Assembly (NCBI GenBank): GCA_003254925.1
Contig: QANZ01021145.1
Location: 1-64,000 of the forward strand
DNA: 64,000 nucleotides
From: Chamaecrista fasciculata
Lineage: Eukaryota > Streptophyta > Magnoliopsida > Fabales > Fabaceae
Direction of reading: 5' to 3'
Part shown: one piece after another, positions 41,851 through 54,436 of the stretch
How positions within the stretch are numbered: position 1 is the first letter of the stretch
Layout: every line of letters starts with the position of its first letter
The notes under the pieces: generated by a model
The model's input: the letters and a program-made list of their open reading frames with translations, nothing else
Told to the model about the DNA's origin: nothing
Databases searched by the model: none
Program-made: the position numbers and the translations under genes

Positions 41851-42545
41851 CTGAAAAAAGAAAGCAAAATATTATAATTTCATAATAATCTAATTCTCCA
41901 GCTAAAAATCAAACTGACACGATATTCCACTATGAAAGTAGCTAGATGCTAAATTTTTAAGAACAAATTCTATTAAAAGAAGACCTTCTTTCGGTTTAAT
42001 TAAAAGACTGATTGTTAAACAAGATAAACCACTTCATATTAACATTAACCTTTTGATTAATTGATACAACTACAGCAGATGAATGAATACTTGTCAAATT
42101 TCAAGCGTAAAATCTCCGCTATGAAAACAAGAAAAATCCAAAACTCATCGAAATCACCGAATAAAATCTCCTATAAGGCAATAAATCTACCAGGACCGAA
42201 AACTCCAGCGCAATCTCATAGAAAAATGAATATAAAAAGAAAGAAAAACAGAATCAACCAAATTAGATCATGAATCAAGAATTATTAAATAAGACAACGA
42301 TCGATCAGAATACCGAAATGTTTGATCGATTAATTAAGAGGAAATCGAATAAATCGTAAGTTATACTCACATGAGCGATCGCAAAGGATCTATCTAATCG
42401 GATCAAAAGTTGATGAAATCCGACGAACAAGAATCTGAGCGGATCGATCTGAAGCTGTTGAATCAGCGAGAGAAGAACGGAGGAAGAAGAAGAAGGAGAA
42501 GGAGAAGATGGAAGTCCTGCGAGAGGACCTAAGAGCGTGGATTTC
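41851..42545 (-). promoter_or_regulatory. 5'UTR exon and intron of the elongin-A-like gene
   Basis: Upstream of the start codon an acceptor (TTTTTTCAG, ending at 41851) and a donor (CAT|GTGAGT at 42371/42370) define a 5'UTR intron of about 520 bp. The leader exon is therefore roughly 42371-42545, and its upstream end is not defined. The leader is GA/CT-rich and lacks an obvious uORF. This is inferred from splice signals only. Confidence 0.55.
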
Positions 42546-43025
42546 ACGCGCTCCCTTTGGGTTTTTTATATGATGATCAGGTTGCCATTATCAATTTGGG
42601 ATTTTAAGGATTTGGTGACGGCAGTTGTAACTTGTAACTACAATGGTAACAGCGCGCGTGGGGAACCTACAATACTCGGAAGCATACTGCAAAAAACGGG
42701 ACGTGGAAGGCTCGGATCACTGGTTCAATGGTTCAACCGCTGGGTCACTGGTTTAACCGGTTGAGCCGGTTTACTTAAAAAATACATTTTCAAATATACA
42801 TATTCATTGAATACACATTAATATATTGCAATAATTTAAATATAAAGTAAATATTAAACACTTTAGTACCTTTGGAGCTATTTTGCAATTTTAACCATAA
42901 CAAGTTTTGTAAAAATTACATATTGACCCCAAATTTTTTNNNNNNNNNTTTTTTTTTTTTTGGAAATTTTAGAGAGATAAAAGAGAGATATGGATAAAAA
43001 AGGTATGGATCCCACAAAATAATTA
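42546..43025. other. Spacer with 'AACCGGTT' MITE remnant and a 9-N gap
   Basis: At about 42710-42770 the phrases 'caatggttcaacc' and 'ggtttaaccggttgagccgg' are typical of an abundant plant MITE remnant. Ns occupy 42940-42948. No gene is seen. Confidence 0.5.
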
Positions 43026-43473
43026 ATATGTAAGACCTAGGAATCGCAATGGGTAGCTATCCACTTATTTTATCACTGTTTGCATCCGTATCCGTTCATT
43101 TCCTCCAATATCTATATCCTATCCATATTCGATATTCGATATCTGACGGATACTCTAAATATCCGAAATACCCTAAAATAATGGATATAGAATATGATAT
43201 CCTAATTCAAAAATCAGATATACCCAATATCCGTTAATTAAAATAAATTAATTAAAAATATAATAAAAAATGTATAAAATATTTATATTATAGAGTATCA
43301 GATACCGGGTACCATAACTATCCATTCATTACAGATGAATACTGGATAGTTGATTTTTTATTTTTTAATACCCGTACCTTATTCGATATTCGGTATTCGA
43401 CGGATAACGAATATTTTTTATGGGTGGATTCGGACGGATATCCTAAATATCCACCCAAATTGCCATCCCTAGA
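43026..43473. mobile_element. hAT-like MITE ('tagggatggcaa' ends)
   Basis: The ends are CTAGGAATCGCAATGGG and 'cccaaattgccatccctag'. The interior holds opposed 'ggatatccgaaata' and 'cggtattcgac' tracts that fold back. TAGGGATGGCAA termini are usual for plant hAT MITEs. The flanks share 'agacct', but an exact 8-bp duplication could not be fixed. Confidence 0.55.
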
Positions 43474-44182
43474 GACCTACACTTTCTTTCTCTATTTCTT
43501 CTTTTATCTCTAAAATGCATAAAAAATACATAGAAGGAAAATGGAAAGAATCCACTTTTTTTCGAGCTAACAAGAGGGTGACACAGTTTGTTAAGTTTTA
43601 GGTTCTGACCTCACGAGAACAAATATTTGAATCCTTTTATGGATGTGAGAGTTTTATTTGGTAAGTAATATATAAATTTCTCTCGTAAATATTCAAAGAG
43701 GTCGGGAGATATTCCCTGACTCTAATCCCATGCTTACTCTTATTTAAACTTTCATTTGAAGAAAAAATAACTTCAAAATTCATAAATATGAGGTCATCCT
43801 ACACTTCAGATTAAGAAACTTAATTTTATGTTTTGAAGTGAACATTACTAAGAAGACTTTATAAACAGAGAAAATCTATGGTTATATTAAAAAAAATACA
43901 TAAGGTCAAAAATTCAATTTCATCTTGGAATTATAGTATATTTTTGTTTTGATCATTAATTCTTTTATTTTAATTTAGTTTTTTTGATATTTTTACTTAT
44001 TTTGTCCTCAATTTAAAATATGACTTAGTGTGATTTATATTATTATATCTAATCTAGATAATTAATATTGATGATTTCTTTTATATATATCTTATCAAGT
44101 GAATTGATAAAAACATAAAAAAAAAAACTAGTCTTTTTTTTAGTTATAAATAGAAGATAAATTTATAGTTAATTTTTCTTTG
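43474..44182. other. AT-rich spacer
   Basis: No gene or RNA was recognised. Around 43920-44160 there are short foldback-like phrases. Confidence 0.4.
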
Positions 44183-45502
44183 GGTAAATTACACAAAAGA
44201 ACCTGTGGTTTGACCCATTTTCAGATAGGTTCCATGTGATTTAAAAAGTGTCAAATTGAGGCCTTGTGGTTTCCACTGTTAGCAAATAGGGTCCCAGGTG
44301 GTTTTTTCCATCCAAATTAACGGTGTGAAGTTCAAGGTGGACTGTAAGCATTTTTTTTTCTAAGATGCAAGTTGCACAAAACAAGGTGGACCAAAATTGC
44401 AATATGCACAAAAACGACTTCCTCTTGGGGGATGTACGACCCGAGCTCAACCCGCCACAAAACGGCGGTTTCCGGTGGCGTCTTGGACAACCAACATACC
44501 TACTACAATCAACTCACTGAGAGGAAGAGATCTATGATCTCAGATTTTCGAAACGCATCGAAAATGAAAACGAAACGAGACCGTAAAACTTTCGAATCTG
44601 AGCCAAGTTTCACACTTGGACCAAATGGCATTTCCAAAATTTCTTGTTGCAAAATTGATCCTCAGGTTGCGAAATGAAAATTCATGAACTCATTCATCAA
44701 AAAATGAACTCAAATAAAGACGATTTGAAGCCTCCAAAAACCTTCGAAGAACATGGCTTCTCGGCACCGTTAAAATTGAAGTTTCAGAAATTGCATTTTC
44801 CTCAAGATTTTAGTGTAGATATGAACCACAAATTCCAACTAACATATTTGCACAAATCAAATGCGAAATTTCACCCCAAAATTTCAAGAAATCGGGGCGC
44901 CAGTGAGCTTCAAAATTGAAACGGTGGTTTTGAGCCAAAAGAAGATCGAAACCAAAGAGACATTGCATAGCACCTTCGTCGTCACCGGCCATAAAAAAAA
45001 ACAGTAGTGGCCGGCCGTGGCGGGTGTTCGACGCCGTCTCAGCCTACTACCGCTTCAGTGACGCCGTCTCAGAAGAAGAGGAAACAGAGTTGAGATCAGA
45101 GAAGGATAAGGAAGAAGGAGGAGGCCATGGAAGCCATGGCTTCGGCGTCGGAGAGAGAGCCATGGCCGGTAATGGCGGCAGCAACGGCGGCGGAGTAGAG
45201 TGGCGGAGGAGAGTGTGATTGACTGACCAAGAAGAAGCTAAGGGGTTTTCACTTTTTTGAATTTGCATTTTGGTTCAAATTTCAAAATAGTCCTTTTTTT
45301 TGTTTGTTTTAATAGAAAAAAATGCTTAAATTACAAAACAGTCCACCTTGAACTTCACACCGTTAATTTGGATGGAAAAAACCACCTGGGACCCTATTTG
45401 CTAACGGTGAAAACCACAAGGCCCCAATTTGACACTTTTTAACCCACATGGACCCTATCTGAAAACGGGCCAAACCACAAAACCCTTTTGTGTAATTTAT
45501 CC
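44183..45502. mobile_element. Foldback element with GC-rich gene-like core (candidate Pack-MULE)
   Basis: Inverted arms of about 160 bp start GGGTAAATTACACAAAAG at 44183 and close with the near-complement at 45502. They include 'cggtgtgaagttcaaggtgg' and its mirror. The termini match the small MITE in CSY intron 1. Flanking 9-mers TTTTTCTTT and TTTTTTTTA match at only 7 of 9. The core (44345-45340) is unlike the arms: on the minus strand at about 45050-45240 it has a GC-rich, Ser/Pro-rich frame (MALSPTPKPWLPWPPPSSL) with an upstream pyrimidine leader, resembling the first exon of a plant gene. I do not recognise the gene. No transposase is present. Confidence 0.65.
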
Positions 45503-46423
45503 TTTTTTTTAATATTAAGAGATTTTTTCTTCTAAAATCGACTCATCTATTAAGACATATATGAGAGAAAATTCTTTCATGTCAAGTGTTCAACTTAGAG
45601 ATAATGAAAGAAATCAAATGAAATCATATTTTGAACTAACGATAGAACTAATTACAATGTTTGAGGATCAAAATAAAACAAACAAAAATTTGGGGAGCAA
45701 ATCAAAATTCACCATATAATTTGAGGCCAATTTATTTTGACCGAAATATGAAAATACAAATACTGTTTAAAATAATTAGAAAAAATATTTATTTATTCAC
45801 CTGTTAAGTTTTGAATTAATTAATTATTTAATTTTAAAATAGGTCAAAATCTCATTTTAGTTCATAATATTTATCTCAAATTTTGCCAAGTCATAAGTCC
45901 CATCACTAGTCTTCTAAATTACTTTTATGTGAATACAAGATAACTAGGTGATTAGTCCTATCACTAGTCTTCTAAAAGCAAGTATAGAAGGAACTACAAA
46001 TTCAAAAGCCTAGACTAGTTATTCTCTAGTTCTGGTAATCAATGAAATAATACATCTACACTTCATTATTAAATTAACAAGAATCAACCAAGCTTTTACA
46101 TCAAATATAGATTAAATAACACTCACCAAATGCTAACTATTAATGCCTCTTCTCATCATAGACTTTTCAGAAGGTTATGCAGCAACGCCATATCCAATTC
46201 AAGGTTCACTTTAACTTAAGACTGAAATTTGAACTATCTTCTGAGTTCTGACCCAAATAATTGGAAAGCACTGTGTGAACTGGTCCTTCCTCAAAAGCCA
46301 TATTTGAAGTTCACCATCACAAACTGAATTGCCACAAAAAAAATCAGCTTTAGCCTCTGTGTTGTAATGGAATCAGTGAAATGATCCATGGATTACCAAA
46401 ACAAGCATGATACTTATTTGCAT
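45503..46423. other. GatA 3' flank
   Basis: The sequence is AT-rich. Positions 45540-45760 have degenerate foldback phrases. The part next to 46424 should contain the GatA 3'UTR. No other gene is seen. Confidence 0.4.
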
Positions 46424-47390
46424 TCAGCATGAAACTTTGTCAGCTATAATTGGTGGAACAAATCGGCAATTTTCGAGAGTTTGCTCGAAGATATGTCCCA
46501 CTCTTAACAGCTCTCCCTGCAAAATATTCGACGCCAGTAAAATCATGCTTCCTATATTTGATGTTAAAATATTTTAGTTCGTATCTCAAGCAAAATTACA
46601 GCACTATATTATAACTGAAATAACTCATTTATTTTTCACAAGAAAAAAAGTCAGTAAGACCATAAGATGTAATTTAGGCCATGGTTAACTTCTAATTGTT
46701 AGAAGCAAAGCATACCACAAAGACAACTGTCATTAGCAATTATATTTCTACAAAAAAGTGAAGCATATGTTTTTTGGTTTCCCACATGTATTCTCTATTA
46801 GAAACAATTTTGTTCGAGGCATTGTCGGGCACTAAATGTGAGCACCTCTCTCAGCGGGAATTCGAACTTGGGTTCACCACGCTGTGGGAGACTAACCCCT
46901 TTCGCTAGACCCAATCCCCGTTGGTAAATGTGAAGCATGTTTAATGACAAATATAACTGTCTATTCAATCCCATCCATGATTCTAGAAACATATGGCAGT
47001 TATTATTACTAATAAGTCAGAGCTAAAAAGCACCCTTCATTTTTTTTAATTTAAATGATGAATCAACTTTTTCAAGAAACTATCCGGAAAGATTTATCTA
47101 TCAATAACCTAACGGTTGACATGTGCAAAGATAGCGTTGACGTCAGTTGATTTATATAGCCGACTTACCTAGTGGGAAAAGGGTTTGGTTGTTGTTGTAA
47201 ATGATGAATCAATTTTGAAAAGCTAGTACAGTCAATTCCAAAGGCATGTCCACCAATATATGAAATTCATGGCATTGGCATTAATTATTTTTCATGTAGT
47301 CTTCTACACAGGCAGAAGAGAACTACCTTACAATTTGGCATCACTAATATACTAAAAGAAGCATCACACAAAATCCGGTACAAAACAGAA

Positions 47391-47434
<44 letters not shown>

Positions 47435-50400
47435 GATGAGTAAGATGCACCTCAAAGTGAAACACCTAATTTTAATGTATGAATTGAGTTAAATGACAAA
47501 AATATGCTTTGGGCATATATTAGACATGCTCAAATATATTATCTATGCAACAAAAGCCTTCAACCCATTCTCTAAATGTCAGGATAGGTTCACCTTTTGC
47601 ACAATTTATTCATTTGAAGCATGAAAGTAACTAAGTTTTATTTAGTTAAAAATTAGCCCAATTTCATGTGGCAGTGGTTTTCTAATTTTTCTCCCTTATC
47701 ATATGTATTTTTTTCAATATTCACTTTTAACAGTATCACCATCTTCCTCTATCATGATTTTCCAAAAACAAAGACTGAAAAAGAAAATAAAATTAGAGGC
47801 AACATCTACACAGTGCAGCTTCATCAACACATAGGAAAAGTCATCACCTCACTAAATGCAGCACCAATCATTTGCAGACCAATAGGTAGGCCACTAGTTC
47901 CCCCATCAACAAATCCACATGGCAAAACCAGAGCAGGTACTCCTGCTAGGTTAACGTTTACCTGTAGAAACAAAAAACCACCAATAAAGAACAAAGATTA
48001 GGCGTAGCTGTGTTTTTTCATGCATAGGAAGCAACCATGACGAAAATTCAAACAACACTCACTCAAACAAGATAAAATTCCTCGGTTCAGTGGAGTGAAT
48101 GGTTAGTTTTGTTCAATTTTAAATTGTGTTTAAAACAAACATTATCTTCAACATGAAAAACTAACTTCAACTTGACCAAGTACCCACACTTTTCTTTTAC
48201 AGGAGATGGTTGTGAATGAGAAACTTACAGAGAAAAAAAAGATGCTTTAGAAAACTATGGCAATTAACATTAGTTGATGATATAGACAGAAATATATTTA
48301 CCCTGTACAAAAAGCTGTAAATAATAGTTCCATACAGATACATTGAGAGGCAACTTCTGCTTCAGTGCAAAATAACTCCATCATCTTTATTAAGAGATAT
48401 AAACTACCATCTAATTAGCAAACTCATAATTTTGAACTAGAGTTAAGAAGTCAATGTAACAACTTGCAATCTCAAAAGCCTGATCATATCCACAATGATG
48501 ATAAGTTCTCAGAACATTTAGGATGCGAATATGTGTAGGAAAATTCCTTTATGGACCTACTGGCTCCCAGAATACTAGATGGCGTATGTCAATAGGGCCA
48601 CTGTACCCAGAAAGCAAAAATAAACCAATAGCCTGCAGGTTATATTTATGTAGTCATACTATCCTGAAAAGAGTCAAGCACAATCTTGATTATGTTTTTC
48701 ACAATTTTGGCCTGCCAGCAAGAGATTTACACAGCTACAAAAGGTAGAGTCAAGGATCCCAGGCTTTCCCAAACAACCCCATCTATTTCTTAGAGATTAA
48801 ACCCTTTTTATGGCCTGAAGAGATTGCACCTTTTATCATTGTATCTGACTACAAGTATTGAGGTTTTCTAAATTTTTCCCCTAGTTTCAGTTCCCATACA
48901 ACATCACTTAGGTACATAAAAAAAAATTAAAATAATTTTAAAAAAAAAAAAAACTTCAGCTTATTATTGCTGAAATTTTAAAGCAACTTGTTAAAAACAA
49001 CATTGTTCATACTGACACCATTTCTGGTTCACAAATCATTAGAATTTGAGACACCAAGCTAGTTTGAAAGATAATAAAATGCTTACAGTCATGATGTCAC
49101 CGGCATACATTGCCAAAGGATCATTTTTCTTTTCACCTGATAAAAGGCAATGGACACACTTCAGTAACAGTAGCATACAAATTCTAAAGCAAAAGGATGC
49201 CAGATATCTACCAATCTTATAAGCCGGCGATGGAGCTGCAGGTGAAATTAGAATATCATTTTGATTTAGCGCCTCCTTGAAGCTATTCCTAATTATGGTC
49301 CTGACCTGAAACAATACAAAAGGTGTATATATCTTCTTCAAGATCCTAAATTTCTGGAGGAAGAAGGAATTTAGAATGCCAATACTATGAATTGAAGGAA
49401 GAAACTAATCTGTATAACAGATTGAGTGTGTGTATCATTATTTGTGCTAGTATCCATTATATTGTTACTCTAGATGTTGGATGGGTAAAACGCTAAGAGC
49501 TGGACATCACTACTGTGTAAGGATTAAAAATCTTAAAATATGGAACTTCATAAGGATGATACCATTAGCTTAAGCAGTATGATTTACACCAGTTTTATGG
49601 AAGCAAAAGAAACAACTCACCCACAAATGAATTCAAAAATCAACGTTAGGGGTACCTGCTGTGCACGCTTGTAATATGCATCATAGTAACCAGCAGAAAG
49701 AGCATATGTGCCCATCAAAATTCTCATTTTGACCTGAAATATGTATTTGAAAACCAGTTTAAAAGACAATACAGGACAACTCTGGAAAGTTTCTTGTAAA
49801 AGTATAGATAAAAATTCCACATAAATCTACTGTTCTCCTGTACATTGATGTGCAACATCATGTTAGTGTGGAATAAGTTCTCGGTCATTTCTTATTCCAA
49901 GAGCCGTGGTTAATAGGCTGCCAAACTAAGGAGTCCAACCACATTTGAAATCCATAGCACTAAAAGAGGGAACATAAAAAGCTTCCTGACAAGGGTCCAA
50001 AAGATATGTACCTCGGAGCCTAACCCTTCAGCTCGAGAATCTCCATAAAGAGAGTTCAGCTCATCAGCAAAAACTTGGTTTCCATACCTAACACCATCAT
50101 AACGCGACAAGTTGGAAGATGATTCTGACAAAGCAAGGATGTAGTAGGCTGGCAAGCCAAGTGAAAATGATGGCAGTGAGACCTGCATGTTGATAAGTGA
50201 AAGTAATTGATTTCAGGAACAAAAAATGTTTATGAAATACACTAGCAAAACACCAATAAAAATTAGCATTAAGAATTAGTGAATTACTAAGGTTGTCAAA
50301 ATCTTGATTTAAATCTTAAGATCTTGCGAATTTACAATCTTATCTAGACAAATAGATCCTAAATTCCCAATCATAAGTAATATCTAAATTTTCTAGGATC

Positions 50401-52955
50401 TTACTTAGAACTCGATCTTATATATATGATCTTATGATCTTCCATCTCATCAATCCTACAATCTTAAAATCTTATTATGAAAATTGACATTTTCTTAAAG
50501 AAAAAAAATTAAATATCACTCCAATAAGATTAGTTGTTTTATGAAAAATATTAAAATCTTTCAAAGTTGTTATATCTCATAAAAATTTGACAAATCTTGA
50601 ATGATTTTATGTTGAATGTTGAGTTTGCTTTCAATGTTGAATATGTTATTTTTCTTTTCAGTGTTATTTTTAAGTGATTTTGAATAATTTTGAATTTGTT
50701 GGGAATGTTGAATATGTGAGATTTGGATATTTTATGACAAGATTTTAATGTATTTAAATAAAGTGAAAGATATATGGTCCAAAAAATGTATCATTTATTC
50801 TTGGATAAACTATTGCGAGTTCAGAATTCAAATTTACCCCCCTTTCCAAGTTTAACTAAACACTCGATTTTGACAACCTTGATTTAATTAGAGTGAAGAG
50901 AATGACCTCATTCACAGAGCATCCTAGTTCCTCAAAATGCAAAGCAGCAGCACGAATTGCAGAAACCACTCCAGTATCAACACCGTCTTCAAGTGTTTCA
51001 CTAATCAGACCAATTCTCAGTCCCTTCAAGGGCTTACTTTCAAAGGAGCTCGCAGGGAGAAAATGAGATAGGAAGTCAGGAACACCCTGAAAGATGAAAT
51101 TATTCAATAAAAAGAAATATCTTGATGTCAGACAATAAAAGTTAAAATCTTTACAAATAATGAGAGTTTCACTTGTCTGAAAAACTACAGAAACACCAGA
51201 GTGGTAGTTATCCTTACTTGCTTACTTGAAGTGGCATCAAATCTATCGTGACCTGCAATTGCATGAAGGAGAATCCCAGCATCCGCAACTGATGAACCAA
51301 AGCAGCCAACCACATCAAGTGATGATGCATATGCCATAAGTCCAAATCTTGAGACACGCCCATATGTAGGCTTCAAACCAACAACACCACAAAATGATGC
51401 TGGCTGTCTCACACTTCCACCAGTATCACTTCCAAGCGATACCATACACTGCCTGGCAGAAACGGCAGCAGCAGAGCCGCCTGATGATCCTCCAGGCACC
51501 CTAGAAACATCCCATGGGTTGGCAGTCACCTATTGAATTAACATATGCACCACCTGAGTAAACCAATCCCAGTTACAAAAGGGCTACAGTAAGATTGCTA
51601 AGAAACAACCTTCGAATTTTTTCAATTTTCATAAAGAAGAGAATCAAAAACCATTCAACATTCTGAACAAATCACGACTGAAACAAGCAGCCCTGCTGCA
51701 GGCCTTCCTATCTCACATTCATTTACTAATTACAGACTGGTTTTCCAATTTCAGGAACTCAAACTGCCAACCAAAATAAAAAAGGCTAAACAAACAAACT
51801 GGTCCTAAATTGTAAAGACTATTTAACTTTAGTTCTTGAAATTAATGAATACACAAGTTAACTTCCAAAAATAACAACCATATTACAAATTAATCTTTAC
51901 TGTCAACAAGAGTTGCTTGAGATTTCTTAATTTTAAGGCGAAACTCATTCACTAAATTTTGAAAATCAAATCTAAACGAGTCTAGTAACTCAAGAGACCA
52001 AAAAAGAAACAATGTAGCTGAAAAACGCAATACCAAGCTTCAAACTAAACAAAAAGGAAAAAGGCAAAAGTTCTAATTTCGTCTCCAAATTTTACAACAA
52101 CTTTCAATTTCGTCCCCAATTTTTTTTAACGTCAATTTCGTCCCCTATGTTTTACATTTTGGTTAATTTTATCCTTAAACTAATTTCTTCCAATAAATTA
52201 ACGAGAGACTACATTTTGTTTTTTAATCTGAGTTAGAATTTGAGTTTTTTTTTAATCAATTTTACATTATATATCATTAGATTCCCTAATATTTTGCTGA
52301 TCTAAGAGCAAACTATAAAATTGATCAAAATATGAAACATTGGGACAAAATTGACTGTAAAATTTGGGGACGAAATTAGTATAGTTGCCAAAGAAAAAAG
52401 AACCTGAAACGCAGAGCCTTCAGTAGTGCTACCCATACCAAACTCATCCATATTGGTCTTTCCAACAACAATCCCACCCAACTCCTTCACTCTCTTCACG
52501 GCCGTAGCATCAAACGGCGGCCGGTACCCCTCGAGGATGCGCGAGCCACCGGTCGACGGCATATCAGCGGTGCAGAGATTATCCTTGACGCCCACAAGGA
52601 CACCAGCCAAGGGTCCAAGTTCCTCATTGGCGGAGAGTTTCCTATCGACGTCCTGAGCCTCCCGGAGAACGGAATCGGAGACGTGGAGGAAGGAATTGAG
52701 TTGGGGTTCGGTGAGTCGGAGACGAGTCAAGTAGGAGTCGGCGAGCTCGGTGGCGGAGAGGTGGCCGGAGAGGAGGGAGTGGCGAGTGGTGAGGATTTGG
52801 GATTGTGGGGGTGAGGATGAAGATGAAGAAGATGGAGATTGATCGGAGAGAGAAGCGTAGGAGGAGGAGAAGCGAGAAATGGAGAAGGGTTTTGAGGAAT
52901 GGAAGAGAGGGAAACGAGAGAGAGAAGAACGAGGAGTGTGAAGTGCGGATAGCAT
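46424..52955 (-). CDS. GATA: Glutamyl-tRNA(Gln) amidotransferase subunit A (organellar)
   Basis: GatA is the amidase subunit of GatCAB, which converts Glu-tRNA(Gln) to Gln-tRNA(Gln) in chloroplasts and mitochondria. Nine exons join in frame to 547 residues: 52955-52404, 51529-51218, 51086-50907, 50182-50012, 49733-49656, 49305-49212, 49136-49087, 47961-47848 and 46516-46424. All introns are GT-AG. The first ~50 residues are Ser/Arg-rich with few acids, a likely organellar transit peptide. The amidase-signature triad is Lys124 (GVKDN), Ser199 (GGSSGGS) and Ser223 ([11 protein letters not shown]). Later blocks include [28 protein letters not shown] and LVLPCGF. Intron 1 has a MITE 14 bp from the donor, the last intron holds a SINE-like block and an (AAT)n tract, and another MITE lies ~110 bp upstream of the start. 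Confidence 0.96.
46790..46935 (-). mobile_element. tRNA-derived SINE-like block in the last GatA intron
   Basis: Read on the minus strand, 'gggtctagcgaaaggggttag' resembles an A box and 'aagttcgaattccc' a B box of a pol III promoter, at about the usual spacing. It is not a functional tRNA, since no cloverleaf can be drawn. Its tail and target duplication were not defined. Confidence 0.5.
47391..47433. repeat. (AAT)n microsatellite
   Basis: About 14 AAT units lie in the last GatA intron. A similar (ATT)n tract sits at 31761-31789 beside the acceptor of CSY exon 9. Confidence 0.95.
52063..52389. mobile_element. MULE-type MITE in GatA intron 1, next to the splice donor
   Basis: It starts GGCAAAAGTTCTAATTTCG and ends in the near-complement 'cgaaattagtatagttgcc'. 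The flanking 9-mers AAGGAAAAA (52054-52062) and AAAGAAAAA (52390-52398) match at 8 of 9. In gene orientation it begins 14 bp after exon 1, so only the donor site itself escaped. It is the same family as 13105-13451 and 25305-25622. Confidence 0.85.
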
Positions 52956-53064
52956 TTTTGCTCACACTCACACTCACACTCACACTGAATGAATGAATGA
53001 ATGAATGACTCAATGGCTCGTCCCATCGTCTTCTAATCTTCTCTTCTGTCAATCGCAAAAAGAA

Positions 53065-53585
53065 GAGGTAAAGTACTATTTGGTCCCTACATTTTTGAAA
53101 TAGATTATTTGGTCTCTCATCAATCACAAATATCAACTTGTTGGTCCCTTTAGCCTATATCCGTTACTTACAGCGATAACTTAGTCGTTAAATGCTTACA
53201 TGACACTGTTAAATGTCACTTTTTCATCCTAGTCACCAAAATAAACCGAACCGAACCAAAATTAAAAATTGAGTAAGACCTATTTGTATTAAAATGTGAT
53301 GGAGATATTTTTGGTGACTCCATTTTTAGCTGCAAATGGGTTTCCCTCAATTTTTAATTTTGGCCCGGTTCAGTTTATTTTGGTGATGAAGATGACAAAG
53401 TGGCATTTAAAGGTGGCATGTAAGCATTTCATGATCAAGTCATCACGGTTAGTAATGGATATAGGCTAGAGAGACTAACAAGTTGACATTTGTGATTAAT
53501 GAGGGACCAAATAGTCTATTTCAAAAATGTAAGGAACAAATAGTTCAAAGTGTAAAAAAGGAGAGACCAAATAATACTTTACCTC
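53065..53585. mobile_element. MULE-type foldback MITE upstream of GatA
   Basis: The ends GAGGTAAAGTACTATTTGG and its mirror, closing 'tactttacctc', are flanked by CAAAAAGAA (53056-53064) and CAAAATGAA (53586-53594), an 8 of 9 match. Inside are opposed 'gttagtaatggatatagg' and 'cctatatccgttacttac'. It lies about 110 bp upstream of the GatA start codon, in the promoter or leader region. Confidence 0.8.
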
Positions 53586-53696
53586 CAAAATGAATAAACG
53601 ACAGTTTGAAAGGTCGCAGGAGATAAAACGACACTCATACTAGCTTCTCAATCTATGAAGCAAAAATATTGGTATGAACACATCAACATGCTACAA

Positions 53697-54076
53697 GGTC
53701 AAAAAGTATAAGTTTTGCACCATAATTTTTACTCGGATCTCAATTTGATGCATAACTTGTTTTATTGTATTTTTTGTCTAATATCTTTGCAAAATATTAC
53801 AGATTTGATCTAGTATCACTTTTGATTGCGTATCTTTTGGTCAAGTTATAGAATTAGTCGCGTATTATTGTAAAAAGTTTCATCGTCAATCTCATATGAC
53901 CCAAAGATATAGGTTCAATTCTGCACCTGATCTAAATATATATGATCAAAAATTGTAATGTGGGACCAAATTTGTAATCTGAGCAAAAGATACAGAATCA
54001 AAAGTGCAAGAAAAAAAATTATGAGACCAAATTGAGACCTGAACGAAAATTATGAGACAAAAAATACACTTTGACC
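53697..54076. mobile_element. Foldback MITE, GGTCAAA family
   Basis: It starts GGTCAAAAAGTATAAG and ends 'tacactttgacc', with arms of 'tcatatgacccaaagatat' type. It resembles the intact element at 10767-11188. No clear 9-bp duplication was found, so one end may be altered. Confidence 0.6.
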
Positions 54077-54244
54077 TTATTAAAATTATAAGACACAACA
54101 CAATCTATATATATATAGGCAATTAAATATCTACAAATATTGATAAGAGTTTAAAAAATTATAATATCTAATCTTTTATAATTAAATATCAACAAATTAT
54201 AAGATATAATAAATTTTATCTAATTTTTTCTTTTTTATTTTGGT

Positions 54245-54435
54245 CAAAAAGTTTTAGGTGAGTTGAGCCTCAATGACTCACCAAGGCCAGGGCATGCCTC
54301 CAAGCTCTATGAGTGCTTAAAAAGGTACTTACAGATCGCCTACCAATAAGACCATCACCTCGACAACAAGAATTGAACTCACGAACTTATGGGTCAAGAG
54401 TCGACTTCTTACCAATTGGATCAACCTTTGTTGGC
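54245..54435 (-). mobile_element. tRNA-derived SINE
   Basis: On the minus strand, 'gatccaattggtaagaagtc' fits a tRNA A-box region and 'gtgagttcaattcttg' a B-box region. An A-rich tail appears as T-rich sequence at 54222-54247. It sits directly against the 3' tail of the LINE fragment that follows. Confidence 0.6.
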
Positions 54436-54436
54436 T

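Noticed and set aside
52642-53136. Overlapping minus-strand frames near the GatA start
   Set aside because: They are other-frame readings of GatA exon 1 and its pyrimidine-rich leader.
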